Below the pieces are notes generated by a model. That model had not been told where the DNA came from, did no database searches, and saw only the letters and a list, made by a program, of their open reading frames with translations. From Leptotrichia buccalis C-1013-b (GTDB lineage Bacteria > Fusobacteriota > Fusobacteriia > Fusobacteriales > Leptotrichiaceae), in assembly GCF_000023905.1 (NCBI RefSeq), contig NC_013192.1, forward strand, positions 2,401,611-2,465,610: DNA of 64,000 nt. The letters are read 5' to 3'. The position numbers and the translations under genes are program-made. Each line of letters opens with the position of its first letter. Within the stretch, counting starts at the first letter, position 1. This document shows positions 36,209-45,033 of the stretch, piece after piece.

Positions 36209-36495
36209 AACACAAAACATTATCAATTTTTAAAATTTTAATTTTAAATATCATAATTTTGAATTTTAGATTATGTTAAATCTAGAATATTTTTATTTTA
36301 AAAATAAATTTAAAAACATTAGCCTTTCAAATTCTAATTCTTTAAATTTGTACCAAAAAAACACAATTTTATAGATAATATTTTTTAAAAATGTATTTTA
36401 AAAGTTTACTTAACTGCACTTTTTAAACACATAATTTACAATCATTACACTATACAATTGTTTTTTAAATATTCAACATTATCTTTTCCCTACAC
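36200..36495 (-). ncRNA. Candidate attenuator leader or small RNA upstream of pckA
   Basis: A transcript from the 36500-36527 promoter would begin near 36493-36495 with GTGTAGGGAAA. This is exactly complementary to TTTCCCTACAC at 36210-36200 (minus), which contains the 5' arm of the terminator. The two 11-nt segments bracket about 274 nt of AT-rich sequence and could close it as a stem, preventing the terminator. No known RNA family motif (T-box, 6S, tmRNA, RNase P) is seen. Confidence 0.4.
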
Positions 36496-36499
36496 CAAT

Positions 36500-36527
36500 A
36501 TTATCCCACATTTTTTTAAAAAGTCAA
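36500..36527 (-). promoter_or_regulatory. Strong promoter of the pckA leader transcript
   Basis: Minus strand: -35 TTGACT (36522-36527), 16-nt spacer, -10 GATAAT (36500-36505). The predicted first nucleotide is one of the G residues of GGTGTAGGG. Confidence 0.65.
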
Positions 36528-36678
36528 TAATATTTATAAATTTTTTATTAAAAGATTATTCTATGAAATATTAAATTTATAATAAAGAAAATATAAAATA
36601 AATTTTTAGTAATTTATCGTGTATAATATTCAATAAAATTAAATAATCTTAGAATTTTAGTAACATTACAAATAAAAA

Positions 36679-36724
36679 TGTACCTCTAAATTCTTCAATT
36701 TTCATTGTCAAATTTTTTGGTACA
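36679..36724 (-). terminator. Weak hairpin after gmhB
   Basis: TGTACC (36724-36719, minus) pairs with GGTACA (36684-36679) across a long AT-rich loop, then TTTTTATTTG. It may end the opp-gmhB transcript. Confidence 0.35.
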
Positions 36725-36749
36725 CATTCTAAAATTATATTTTTTTAAA

Positions 36750-37313
36750 TTACTTTTTATTTTCCAAAATTTTCTCAAAATCTAAAATATCATCTGCAAT
36801 AATTGGATTTAATTCAAATTTTTCTAATTTTGCCATGCTTTTTAAACCATAGCCCGTCTTTACAAGAACAGGTGTTATTCCCAATTTTTCAGCTGGAATT
36901 AAATCAGTTACTTTATCGCCAATCATAAAGGAATTTTTAGTATCAATGTCAAACTCATTTATCGCAAGTTCAAAATTTCCTGTATTTGGCTTTCGGCAAT
37001 TACATTCAATTCCGTATTTTCCAGTAACGTTCGGATGATGTGGACAAAAATAGGATTTTTCAATTTTTATCCCTTTTTTCAATAAATCCTTTTCAATAAA
37101 ATTCTGTAATTTTAAATAATCCTCTTCCGTATAGTAACCTCTCGCAATTCCTGCCTGATTTGTTATAATCGCAAATTTATAGCCTAAATCACGTAATTTT
37201 AAAAGCCCTTCAACTACATTTTTCTCATATTCAAAATCTTCTATTTTATACAAATACGATTTTTCCACATTTATTACACCGTCTCTGTCCAATAGGACAA
37301 ATTTATTTTTCAT
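36750..37313 (-). CDS. gmhB: D-glycero-D-manno-heptose 1,7-bisphosphate phosphatase
   Basis: A 187-aa HAD phosphatase. Motif I is FVLLDRDGVIN (nucleophile Asp), with ITNQAGIARGYY, a zinc-binding set FCPHHP...ECNCRKP and motif IV MIGDKVTDLIPA. The Cys/His cluster is diagnostic of the GmhB/HisB-N branch. GmhB makes heptose 1-phosphate for ADP-heptose, the donor used by the GT9 proteins in this window. The start at 37313 has AAGGA about 10 nt upstream; an ATG at 37358 falls inside a hairpin and is rejected. It lies at the end of the opp gene run, away from the LPS cluster. Confidence 0.88.
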   Translation of the reverse strand: MKNKFVLLDRDGVINVEKSYLYKIEDFEYEKNVVEGLLKLRDLGYKFAIITNQAGIARGYYTEEDYLKLQNFIEKDLLKKGIKIEKSYFCPHHPNVTGKYGIECNCRKPNTGNFELAINEFDIDTKNSFMIGDKVTDLIPAEKLGITPVLVKTGYGLKSMAKLEKFELNPIIADDILDFEKILENKK

Positions 37314-37349
37314 AAAACTATATTCCTTCATATTTTTGTATTTAAAATA

Positions 37350-37392
37350 TTCAGGCAACTCTATATAACTGAATATATAAATATTGCCTGAA
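37350..37392 (-). terminator. Hairpin after the last oppA
   Basis: TTCAGGCAA (minus, 37392-37384) pairs with TTGCCTGAA (37358-37350) over 9 bp, followed by TATTTT. It probably ends or weakens the opp transcript before gmhB. Confidence 0.6.
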
Positions 37393-37411
37393 ATTTTTAA
37401 TTTTTATAAAA

Positions 37412-38992
37412 TTAATTCATCACAACATCTCTAATAAAGAATTCTCCACCAATTGAGACAAATCCAAGATTTTTAACTTTTGGATTTACTAAGTAAAGTT
37501 TTTGTTTTTGGAATAAAATTGTAACTGGCTGTTCTTCAGAAATAAGTTTTTCCATTTCCACCATTGCTGGAACCCTTACTTTTGGGTCAGCAGAGCTTTT
37601 TACAATTTTAGTTAGCTCATCATATCTTGCATTTTTGAAATCTCCACGATTATTTCCATTTGCACTAGCAAATATATCTAAATATGTAATTGGATCAAGG
37701 AAATCTCCAGTCCAGTTTTGCAATGAAATTTGATAATCTCTTTTCTTAGTTCTTTCAATACGTTCTTTACCGCTTACTACTTCCAATTCAACATTTACAC
37801 CCAAATTATTTCTTAAATTTTCCTGAATGTATTCTGCGATTGATTTTCTGCTTCCAGTATCATTTAACAAAATTTTAAGATTAGGAAGTTGTGCAAGTCC
37901 TTGTTCCTTAAGTCCTTCTGCTAGCAGCTTTTTAGCTTCTTCTACATTGAATTTAGGCTGATCAGTCGGAACTTCCTGTGCAAAATCTTTTGCAAGACCA
38001 TTTAATCCAATTCCAGTTGGAACAAATGTTTTAGTAAGTTTTTCAGAGCCTTCAAGAACTTTATTTATAAGTTCCTCTCTGTTTATCGCCATAGTTAATG
38101 CTCGTCTTATTTTTGTATTTTGAAGCGCTTTTTCACCTGTATTATACAATAAATAATACATTCCACCATCATTTGCTTTTACAAGTTCATTTTTTCCAGC
38201 AAATTCCTTTGCCTGCTCAAACGTTACTGATGTTACATCAACTTCTTTATTTTTAAAGGCATTAACTGCTGAATCAGTAGCAATTATTTTTAATACAACG
38301 TTTTCTGTTTTTACATTAGCAGCATCCCAGTAATTAGGGTTCTTTTTGAATTTCAATTCTGAATCGTGAACCCAGCTTTCTAGAATATAAGGTCCATTAG
38401 CGATTGTATGTTCATCTGTAAAGTACTTATCTTTTACTTCGTTATAATATTTTTCATTTAATGGCATAAATGATTTGAATGTAACCAAATCATCAAAATA
38501 TGGAGTAGGTGCTTCTAATGTTACTTCCAGAGTTTTGTCATCGATAACTTTTATTCCTACTTCCTTGTCTGACGCTTTTTTAGCATTGTATTTTTCTCCA
38601 TTTTTTATTACAAACAGCATACTTGCATTACTTCCTCCTGTATCAGGATTTAATCCACGAATCCATCCTGCTCTGAAGTCTTTTGCAGTAATTGGATCTC
38701 CATTAGACCATTTTATTCCATTTCTCAAATGAAATGTCCATACAAGTCCGTCTTTTGATGTTTCCCATTTTTCAGCAAGTCCTGCCACTGATTTTCCATT
38801 TTTATCTTTTCTTAAAAGTCCTTCCAGAATTAACTCATCAACAGTTCCTCCAGCAATATCAGTTGTAATTTGCGGATCAATGGAAGTTGGCTCTGAACCG
38901 ATATTTAGTGAAAGCGTCTTATTATTTCCATTTTTATTTCCACACGAAAGTGCAAATAATAGTAATGTCAATATTAAAAATATTTTTTTCAT
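37412..38992 (-). CDS. Peptide ABC transporter substrate-binding lipoprotein (OppA/DppA family), copy 4
   Basis: A 526-aa family-5 solute-binding protein with a lipoprotein signal (FALSCGNK). After the signal it reads LSLNIGSEPTSIDPQITTD, the family's strand-1 motif, then GLVWTFHLRNGIKWSNGDPI and the AMNREEL hinge region. It delivers peptides to the OppBCDF complex. It is the fourth of four tandem paralogues and is closest by eye to the third (39065-40654). Variation in the pocket region (LYNTGEKALQNTKIRRALTM) is expected to alter peptide preference. Confidence 0.9.
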   Translation of the reverse strand: MKKIFLILTLLLFALSCGNKNGNNKTLSLNIGSEPTSIDPQITTDIAGGTVDELILEGLLRKDKNGKSVAGLAEKWETSKDGLVWTFHLRNGIKWSNGDPITAKDFRAGWIRGLNPDTGGSNASMLFVIKNGEKYNAKKASDKEVGIKVIDDKTLEVTLEAPTPYFDDLVTFKSFMPLNEKYYNEVKDKYFTDEHTIANGPYILESWVHDSELKFKKNPNYWDAANVKTENVVLKIIATDSAVNAFKNKEVDVTSVTFEQAKEFAGKNELVKANDGGMYYLLYNTGEKALQNTKIRRALTMAINREELINKVLEGSEKLTKTFVPTGIGLNGLAKDFAQEVPTDQPKFNVEEAKKLLAEGLKEQGLAQLPNLKILLNDTGSRKSIAEYIQENLRNNLGVNVELEVVSGKERIERTKKRDYQISLQNWTGDFLDPITYLDIFASANGNNRGDFKNARYDELTKIVKSSADPKVRVPAMVEMEKLISEEQPVTILFQKQKLYLVNPKVKNLGFVSIGGEFFIRDVVMN

Positions 38993-39032
38993 TAGATTCT
39001 TTCCTCCTCATTTTAAAAAAGCATCAATCAAA

Positions 39033-39050
39033 GGGGTATAAAAATACCCC
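39033..39050 (-). repeat. Hairpin between oppA copies 3 and 4
   Basis: GGGGTA, loop TTTTTA, TACCCC: a 6-bp stem on the minus strand, ending 40 nt before the start of copy 4. Short U-run follows, so partial termination or a 3' stabilising stem is likely. Confidence 0.6.
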
Positions 39051-39064
39051 CTATTATTAAGATA

Positions 39065-40654
39065 TTATTTTAATGAAAGGCTTCCAAAATAGAATTCTCC
39101 ACCGATTGGAGTAAATCCAATTCCATTTACCTTTTTATTAACTAGATATTGTTTTTCTCTGTGAAAAAGCACACCAACTGGTAAATCTTCTGCAATTATT
39201 CCTTCAAGTTTAACAAGTGCAGGAATTCTGACATTTTGATCGGCTGTTCCTCTAACAGTTTTAACTAAAGCATCATATTGAGGGTTTTTATATGAACCAT
39301 AGTTAGTTCCACCTGTTGATTCAAATAAATCTAAGTATGTAATTGCGTCAGGATAATCTCCAGACCATCCTGCAAGAACTAAGTCAAAGTTTTTTTGTTT
39401 CATTCTTGAGAATCTTTCCTGAGCAGTCATTATTTCCAGATTTAATTCAATACCTAAGTTTTTTCTTAATTGTTCTTGAATATATTCTGCAATAACCTTA
39501 TTATTTCCACTTTCATTAATTAACATAGACATATTAGGGAATTTTGCTGCTCCTGTTTCTTTCAGTCCTTCTTCAAGTAATTTTTTAGCTTCCTGAGGAT
39601 TGTATGCTAATGTTGAAGTAGGGACTCCCTCTGTGAAGTCTTTGTCATTTAATCCTTTTATTCCAATTCCTTTTGGAACAAGAGTTTTTGCAGCTGTTCC
39701 GTATCCATTTAATACATTATTTACTAAACCTTCTCTGTCAACTGCCATAAGAAGAGCTTTTCTGATTTTTACATTTGCCAATGTTTTATTATTGAAGTTA
39801 AATAGCAGATACCATACTGATCCGTCGTTATTTGAAACCATTCTTGGGTCATCTTTAAATCCTTTTGCTTGTTCAGCTGAAATTGCAGTTACATCAACTT
39901 CTTTGTTATTAAATGCATTTAATGCTGAATTATTATCAGGAATTATCTTATATACAATAGTTTCTACTTTTACATTATCTGCATCCCAGTAGTTAGGATT
40001 TTTTTTGAATTTTATTTCTGAGCCATGTGTCCAACTTTCCATAGTATAAGCTCCTGAAGATAAAGTTTTATCAGATTCTGTAAAATACGTATCCTTTGTT
40101 TTATCAAAGAATTTTTGATTTAATGGCATATAAGTCTTGAACGCCACAAGGCTGTCAAAATATGGAACTGGAGTTCCAAGTTCTACTTCTAGAGTTTTAT
40201 CATCAATAACTTTTATCCCAACTTCTTCAGCAGTTCCTTCTTTTTTGTTATATTTTTCTGCATTTTTTATTGGATAAAGCATATATGCATATTCAGAAGC
40301 TGTTTCAGGTTTTAATGCACGAAGCCATCCGTTTTTAAAGTCTTGAGCAGTAATTGGATCTCCGTTGCTCCATTTTAGATTATCTCTTAAATGAAACGTC
40401 CATTTTAACCCATCTTTTGATTTTTCCCAGCTTTTAGCAAGCCCTGGTTCAAATGTTCCATTTTTACCTTTTCTAGCCAATCCTTCCGTTATAATGTCAG
40501 CAACAGTTCCACCTAAGATATCTGTTGATATTTGCGGATCAATAGATTTTGGCTCATCCGACAAATTTAATGTGAATGTCTTGCTGCTTCCTCCACCTTT
40601 TCCGCAAGACACGATGAAAACTAACATCATCAATAAAAATAACATCTTTTTCAT
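39065..40654 (-). CDS. Peptide ABC transporter substrate-binding lipoprotein, copy 3
   Basis: A 529-aa OppA-family lipoprotein with lipobox FIVSCGKG. FTLNLSDEPKSIDPQISTD and GLKWTFHLRDNLKWSNGDPI are family-typical; AVDREGLVNNVL marks the C-terminal lobe. It shares gene order, length and signal style with its three neighbours, showing local duplication. It differs in the lobe-II segments that contact the peptide. Confidence 0.9.
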   Translation of the reverse strand: MKKMLFLLMMLVFIVSCGKGGGSSKTFTLNLSDEPKSIDPQISTDILGGTVADIITEGLARKGKNGTFEPGLAKSWEKSKDGLKWTFHLRDNLKWSNGDPITAQDFKNGWLRALKPETASEYAYMLYPIKNAEKYNKKEGTAEEVGIKVIDDKTLEVELGTPVPYFDSLVAFKTYMPLNQKFFDKTKDTYFTESDKTLSSGAYTMESWTHGSEIKFKKNPNYWDADNVKVETIVYKIIPDNNSALNAFNNKEVDVTAISAEQAKGFKDDPRMVSNNDGSVWYLLFNFNNKTLANVKIRKALLMAVDREGLVNNVLNGYGTAAKTLVPKGIGIKGLNDKDFTEGVPTSTLAYNPQEAKKLLEEGLKETGAAKFPNMSMLINESGNNKVIAEYIQEQLRKNLGIELNLEIMTAQERFSRMKQKNFDLVLAGWSGDYPDAITYLDLFESTGGTNYGSYKNPQYDALVKTVRGTADQNVRIPALVKLEGIIAEDLPVGVLFHREKQYLVNKKVNGIGFTPIGGEFYFGSLSLK

Positions 40655-40706
40655 GAAAATTCTCCCTCTATATTATATTTTTTTTTACAAACAAAATTAT
40701 TATAAA

Positions 40707-40746
40707 CAAGTTTAGAAACATATATTTAAGCAATATCCTAAACTTG
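40707..40746 (-). repeat. Hairpin between oppA copies 2 and 3
   Basis: CAAGTTTAG (minus, 40746-40738) pairs perfectly with CTAAACTTG (40715-40707), 9 bp, followed by TTTATAATAATTTTG. It may be a partial terminator or a message-stabilising stem. Confidence 0.6.
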
Positions 40747-40763
40747 AGTTTATCTTTAATTAA

Positions 40764-42353
40764 CTATTTTATGTAAGTATTATCAAGTACAAAATCTTTT
40801 CCTATTGGGCTAAATACAATATTATGAACTTTCGGATTCAATAATTTTGTATTTTGTCTGTAATAAAGCAATCCCACAGGCATATCTTGAGCGATTATTT
40901 TTTCCATTTCAATCATATCTTTTACTCTTTCTTCCTGATTTCCAGAGCTTTTAACTTTTTTCACAAGCTCGTCGTAACGTGGATTTGAGTAATCTGAATA
41001 ATTATTTCCGTCTTTTGTCATAAATCTGTCAAGGTAAGTGATAGCATCGTTGTATTCTCCATTATAACCTGCTAGAGCGATTTCATAATCTCTATGCTGC
41101 ATTTTATCCAATCTTGACTGGAATGTCATTCCTTCGATTTTAAGATTTACTCCCAAGTTTGTTCTTAAACTTTCCTGAATGTATTCGGAAATTACCTTAT
41201 TGTTTCCAGAATCATTGAAAATCATTGTTAATTCAGGCAATTTTTGTAATCTCAGCTCCTTTAATCCTTCAGCTAGCAATTGCTTTGCTTTTTGTAAATT
41301 GTATGCTGGAAAAATTTTTCCTGCTTCTTCAGAGAAATCTTTAGAAACACCAGTTATTCCGACACCTTTTGTTGTGTAAGTATAAGCCGCTTCTCCTGTA
41401 TTATCAAGTATATCCGTAATTAATTTTTCCCTATCTACAGCAAGTGATAAAGCCTGTCTAATTTTTTTATTTGCAAGCACCTTATTTTTCATATTATAAG
41501 TCATATACCAGACAGAACCGTCTTTTGTAAGCAATCTACGTTTGTCATCTTTAAATTCTTTTGCCTGCTCAATTGAAATATTTGTAGAATCAATTTCTCT
41601 ATTTTTAAAGGCATTTACACTAGCATTAGGGTCATTTATAAATAATGCTTTTACAAATTTCAATTTAATATTGTCCTTATTCCAATAATTTTCATTTTTT
41701 TCAAATACAATTTCTGAATCTCTTGTCCAAGATTTTATTGTGTAGACACCTGATGAAATTGATGTTTCAGGAGATGTCATATACTTTTCTCCAACTTTAT
41801 CATAGAATTTTTTGTTTAGAGGAGCATAAGTCTGTATTCTTACGATTGAATCAAAGTATGTAAGCGGATTGTTCAATGTAACTTCCAATGTGTAATCATC
41901 AACAACCTTTATACCAAGCTGATTTTCATCTTTAATTTTTCCTGAATTAAATTGCTCAGCATTTTTTATGTAAAATAATTTATCTGCATATTCTCCAGCT
42001 GTTTCAGGCTTTAATGCCCTAACCCAGCCATCCCTAAAGTCTTTTGCAGTAATTGAATCACCGTTGCTCCATTTTGCATTTTTTCTCAAATGAAATGTCC
42101 ATACTGTTGAATCTGCATTATGTTCCCATTTTTCCGCTACTCCAGGAAGAGATTTTCCATCATCCGCCTGTCTTGTCAATGTTTCAGTAACAAGCGAGTC
42201 AACGAATTCTCCTGTCGAATCATTTGCAAGCTGAGGATCATAGGATTTTCCTTCTTCCTTCAGATTTAATTTAAGTGTTTCAGAATCGCTGCTCTTTCCA
42301 CATGAAACAATGAAAGCCAGCAATATTGTCAAAATTAACAGTATTTTTTTCAT
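40764..42353 (-). CDS. Peptide ABC transporter substrate-binding lipoprotein, copy 2
   Basis: A 529-aa OppA-family lipoprotein (lipobox FIVSCGKS). The N-terminal segment is changed to LKLNLKEEGKSYDPQLANDS, losing the usual E/D-P-x-S/T-L/I-D pattern, so it is more diverged than copies 3 and 4. STVWTFHLRKNAKWSNGDSI and AVDREKLITDIL remain. AAAAGGAAAGGAAGAGT just before the ATG directly follows a perfect hairpin. Confidence 0.9.
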   Translation of the reverse strand: MKKILLILTILLAFIVSCGKSSDSETLKLNLKEEGKSYDPQLANDSTGEFVDSLVTETLTRQADDGKSLPGVAEKWEHNADSTVWTFHLRKNAKWSNGDSITAKDFRDGWVRALKPETAGEYADKLFYIKNAEQFNSGKIKDENQLGIKVVDDYTLEVTLNNPLTYFDSIVRIQTYAPLNKKFYDKVGEKYMTSPETSISSGVYTIKSWTRDSEIVFEKNENYWNKDNIKLKFVKALFINDPNASVNAFKNREIDSTNISIEQAKEFKDDKRRLLTKDGSVWYMTYNMKNKVLANKKIRQALSLAVDREKLITDILDNTGEAAYTYTTKGVGITGVSKDFSEEAGKIFPAYNLQKAKQLLAEGLKELRLQKLPELTMIFNDSGNNKVISEYIQESLRTNLGVNLKIEGMTFQSRLDKMQHRDYEIALAGYNGEYNDAITYLDRFMTKDGNNYSDYSNPRYDELVKKVKSSGNQEERVKDMIEMEKIIAQDMPVGLLYYRQNTKLLNPKVHNIVFSPIGKDFVLDNTYIK

Positions 42354-42366
42354 ACTCTTCCTTTCC

Positions 42367-42394
42367 TTTTACTAAATAAACAAATTTAGTAAAA
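42367..42394 (-). repeat. Hairpin between oppA copies 1 and 2
   Basis: TTTTACTAAAT, loop TTGTTT, ATTTAGTAAAA: an 11-bp perfect stem on the minus strand ending at the Shine-Dalgarno GGAAAGG of copy 2. It could shield the 3' end of copy 1 or tune ribosome access to copy 2. Confidence 0.65.
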
Positions 42395-42419
42395 TTATAT
42401 TTTAATTGTTGTTATAAAT

Positions 42420-44021
42420 CTATTTTGCTATAGATGCATTATAGAAATCAATAGAATCTCCAACAGAACGTATTACAACACCTTTCAATTTAGGATTTAT
42501 CAGATAAGCTCCTACTTCATAATAAAGTGCAGAATATGTAAAGTTGTCAGATAATATTTTTTCTGCCTGTTTCATTGCATCCATTCTTACTTTGTTATCT
42601 TGATTAACTTTAGCCAAATCAACTAATTCATCGTATTTAGGATCTGAATATTTAGCAAAGTTGATATCTTTTGCCTTTGAATGGAAAATTTCCAAATAAG
42701 TCATCGGATCAGCATAATCAGGTCCCCATGCATATCTTACAATTTCAAATTGTCCAGCTTTAGCACGTGCAATTCTTTCTTTTTTAGTAAGAACTTCTAC
42801 TTGTACATCAATTCCTAATTTATCTTTCCATTGAGATTGATAAAATTCAGCTTCCTTTTTACCAGTTCCGTTTTCATCCACTAATAAATGCAGTTTAACT
42901 TGTGCAGGAGTCATATTTAACTCTTTTAACCCTTGTTCAAACAATTGTTTTGCATTAACGTTTGAAAATTGTGCAAATAAATCTCCAGCTTCTTCCCTGA
43001 AGTCGCCTTTTTCACCAGCTGTTCCATTTGAAACAATTCCAGAAGCTGTAATTCCTGCTCCGTTTAAAATGCTGCTTACTAATTCTTTTCTGTCTACAGA
43101 AAGTGATAACGCCTGTCTAACTTTTTGATTTTTTAATACTGGATTTGATGTATTGAATCCTAAATAATACACTCTTCCGTTAGGGAACTTGTGCAATTCA
43201 GGTTTTCCTTCGTAATTCGCCATTTTTTCAACTGATATTTTTGTTAAATCTAATTCCTTGTTTTCAAAAAGATTTGTTGCAGCTTCAAAATCAGTTACAA
43301 TTAGTCCTGTAAGTGTGTCAAGCTTTATATTTTGAGCATTCCAGTAATCAGGATTCTTTTTCATAACGACTTTATTGTCATGTACCCATTCTTCCATTAT
43401 GAAAGGTCCGCTGTAAATAGATTTATTAGCTTCAGTTGCGTATCCTTCACCATTTGTAGCCAATGCCTTTTCATTAACTGGGAAATATATTGGCATAATT
43501 AATGTTTTTAAGAAAAATGGTGCAGGCTGTGATAAAGTAAATTCAAGTGTGTAATCATCCTTTAATTTTATTCCAACTTTTCCAAAATCTTTTAAACTTC
43601 CATTATTGTAATTTTCTGCATTTTCAATATAGTATGCAAGAAATGCATATTCAGAAGCGGTCTTAGGTTCAATTCCTCTTTTAATTCCGTTAAAATAATC
43701 TTTGGCAGTAAGCGGATCTCCGTTTGACCATTTCATTCCTTGTCTAATTTTAAATGTCCATACTTTTCCATCATCTGACTTAGTCCAGCTTTCAGCTCCA
43801 GCAGGGACAATATCATTTTTATCATTTAATCTTACAAGACTTTCATAAGTCATACTTGTTATAAAAAGTCCACTCATATCCGTCAAAATTTGAGGGTCTA
43901 ATGAAGTTGGCTCAGCTTCCATATTAAATGATACTGATTTTCCTGATGCTTTTTTCCCTTTTCCACAAGAAATAACAAACATCGATAACATTAAGCAAAA
44001 TACTAAAAAAATTTTTTTCAT
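42420..44021 (-). CDS. oppA: Peptide ABC transporter substrate-binding lipoprotein, copy 1
   Basis: A 533-aa OppA-family lipoprotein, the first of four after oppDF. Lipobox FVISCGKG, then VSFNMEAEPTSLDPQILTD and GKVWTFKIRQGMKWSNGDPL. SVDRKELVSSIL marks the hinge side. It is the copy most like canonical OppA and lies 61 nt after oppF, so it is the likely main receptor of the operon. Confidence 0.9.
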   Translation of the reverse strand: MKKIFLVFCLMLSMFVISCGKGKKASGKSVSFNMEAEPTSLDPQILTDMSGLFITSMTYESLVRLNDKNDIVPAGAESWTKSDDGKVWTFKIRQGMKWSNGDPLTAKDYFNGIKRGIEPKTASEYAFLAYYIENAENYNNGSLKDFGKVGIKLKDDYTLEFTLSQPAPFFLKTLIMPIYFPVNEKALATNGEGYATEANKSIYSGPFIMEEWVHDNKVVMKKNPDYWNAQNIKLDTLTGLIVTDFEAATNLFENKELDLTKISVEKMANYEGKPELHKFPNGRVYYLGFNTSNPVLKNQKVRQALSLSVDRKELVSSILNGAGITASGIVSNGTAGEKGDFREEAGDLFAQFSNVNAKQLFEQGLKELNMTPAQVKLHLLVDENGTGKKEAEFYQSQWKDKLGIDVQVEVLTKKERIARAKAGQFEIVRYAWGPDYADPMTYLEIFHSKAKDINFAKYSDPKYDELVDLAKVNQDNKVRMDAMKQAEKILSDNFTYSALYYEVGAYLINPKLKGVVIRSVGDSIDFYNASIAK

Positions 44022-44082
44022 ATTCCAAAAATTCCTTTCTAAAATAATTTTTTATAATTGTATCCAAAATATTAAAAATTTC

Positions 44083-45033
44083 CTAAATAAGCCCTTTTTC
44101 TTCTAAAAATAATGTTTCTACAAAATGTCCTGGCTTAAACTCAGTTAATTCTGGTTTTTCAGGAATCACATTTATTTCAGATGCCTCTCCCATCGGACTT
44201 CTCAAATATGACTCATCCATATCAATTTTAGCCAATTTTTTGTAATCAGGGTCTGCTATCGGTACAGCTGAAATTAGTGATTTTGTATAACTGTGAATAG
44301 GATTTGTATACACAACTTCAGGCGTTCCCAATTCCACCACTTTTCCACGATACATAACTGCCACTCTGTCTGAAATATATTTTACCATTGACAAATCATG
44401 TGCAATAAATAATAAAGTTAGATTTCTTTCCTTTTGCAAATCTTTCAATAAATTTACAACTTGTGCCTGAATTGATACGTCCAGAGCTGAAATCGGCTCA
44501 TCACACACCAGTACTTCCGGATCAACCGCAAGTGCCCTTGCAATCCCAATTCTCTGTCTTTGTCCTCCGGAAAATTCATGTGGAAAACGGCTGGCATGCT
44601 CCCTATTTAGCCCAACAATTTCCAAAAGTTTGTAAACTCTTTCCATTCTTTCCTGTTTCGAAGTCGCCATTTTGTGAATATCAATCCCTTCGGCAATAAT
44701 ATCTCCGACAGTCATTCTTGGATTAAGTGAAGCCTGTGGATCTTGAAATATCATTTGCACTTTTTTGGTAAATTCTTTTCTTCCATAATTTTCTACAGGT
44801 TTTCCGTTAAATAAAATATCTCCGTTTGTTTTTGAATAAAGTCTGCTCACAGTTCTTCCAAGCGTAGTTTTACCAGAACCTGATTCTCCCACAAGACTTA
44901 GAATTTCACCTTTGTAAATGTCCATTGTAACATTTTCCACAGCCTTTAAGACTTGTCTTTTTTTCATTGGAAAATATTTTTTTAAGTTTTTCATTTCTAT
45001 TAGTTTTTCTTTTTTGTTTTCGTTAACTGACAT
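44083..45033 (-). CDS. oppF: Oligopeptide ABC transporter ATP-binding protein OppF
   Basis: A 316-aa ATPase driving peptide uptake. Walker A GESGSGKTT near 54-62, signature FSGGQRQRIGIARAL, Walker B VLVCDEPISALD and the C-terminal oligopeptide/dipeptide extension (HSYTKSLISAVP) are all present. Its start overlaps the end of oppD by 1 nt (TAATG), indicating translational coupling. It pairs with OppD as the ATPase dimer. Confidence 0.94.
   Translation of the reverse strand: MSVNENKKEKLIEMKNLKKYFPMKKRQVLKAVENVTMDIYKGEILSLVGESGSGKTTLGRTVSRLYSKTNGDILFNGKPVENYGRKEFTKKVQMIFQDPQASLNPRMTVGDIIAEGIDIHKMATSKQERMERVYKLLEIVGLNREHASRFPHEFSGGQRQRIGIARALAVDPEVLVCDEPISALDVSIQAQVVNLLKDLQKERNLTLLFIAHDLSMVKYISDRVAVMYRGKVVELGTPEVVYTNPIHSYTKSLISAVPIADPDYKKLAKIDMDESYLRSPMGEASEINVIPEKPELTEFKPGHFVETLFLEEKGLI

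Larger units (their letters stand above)
36077..36749. other. Long intergenic region upstream of pckA
   Basis: These 673 nt hold a promoter (36500-36527), a candidate structured transcript (36200-36495), an intrinsic terminator (36185-36208) and a weak hairpin after gmhB (36679-36724), each entered separately. A second, weaker promoter for pckA itself may lie near 36120-36165 (TTAAGT, 17 nt, AATAAT). No protein-coding frame is convincing. Confidence 0.6.

Noticed and set aside
36200..36495. Reading the 11-bp inverted repeat upstream of pckA as the ends of a small transposable element
   Set aside because: No target-site duplication flanks it, and one arm coincides with a promoter start and the other with a terminator, which fits an RNA role better.
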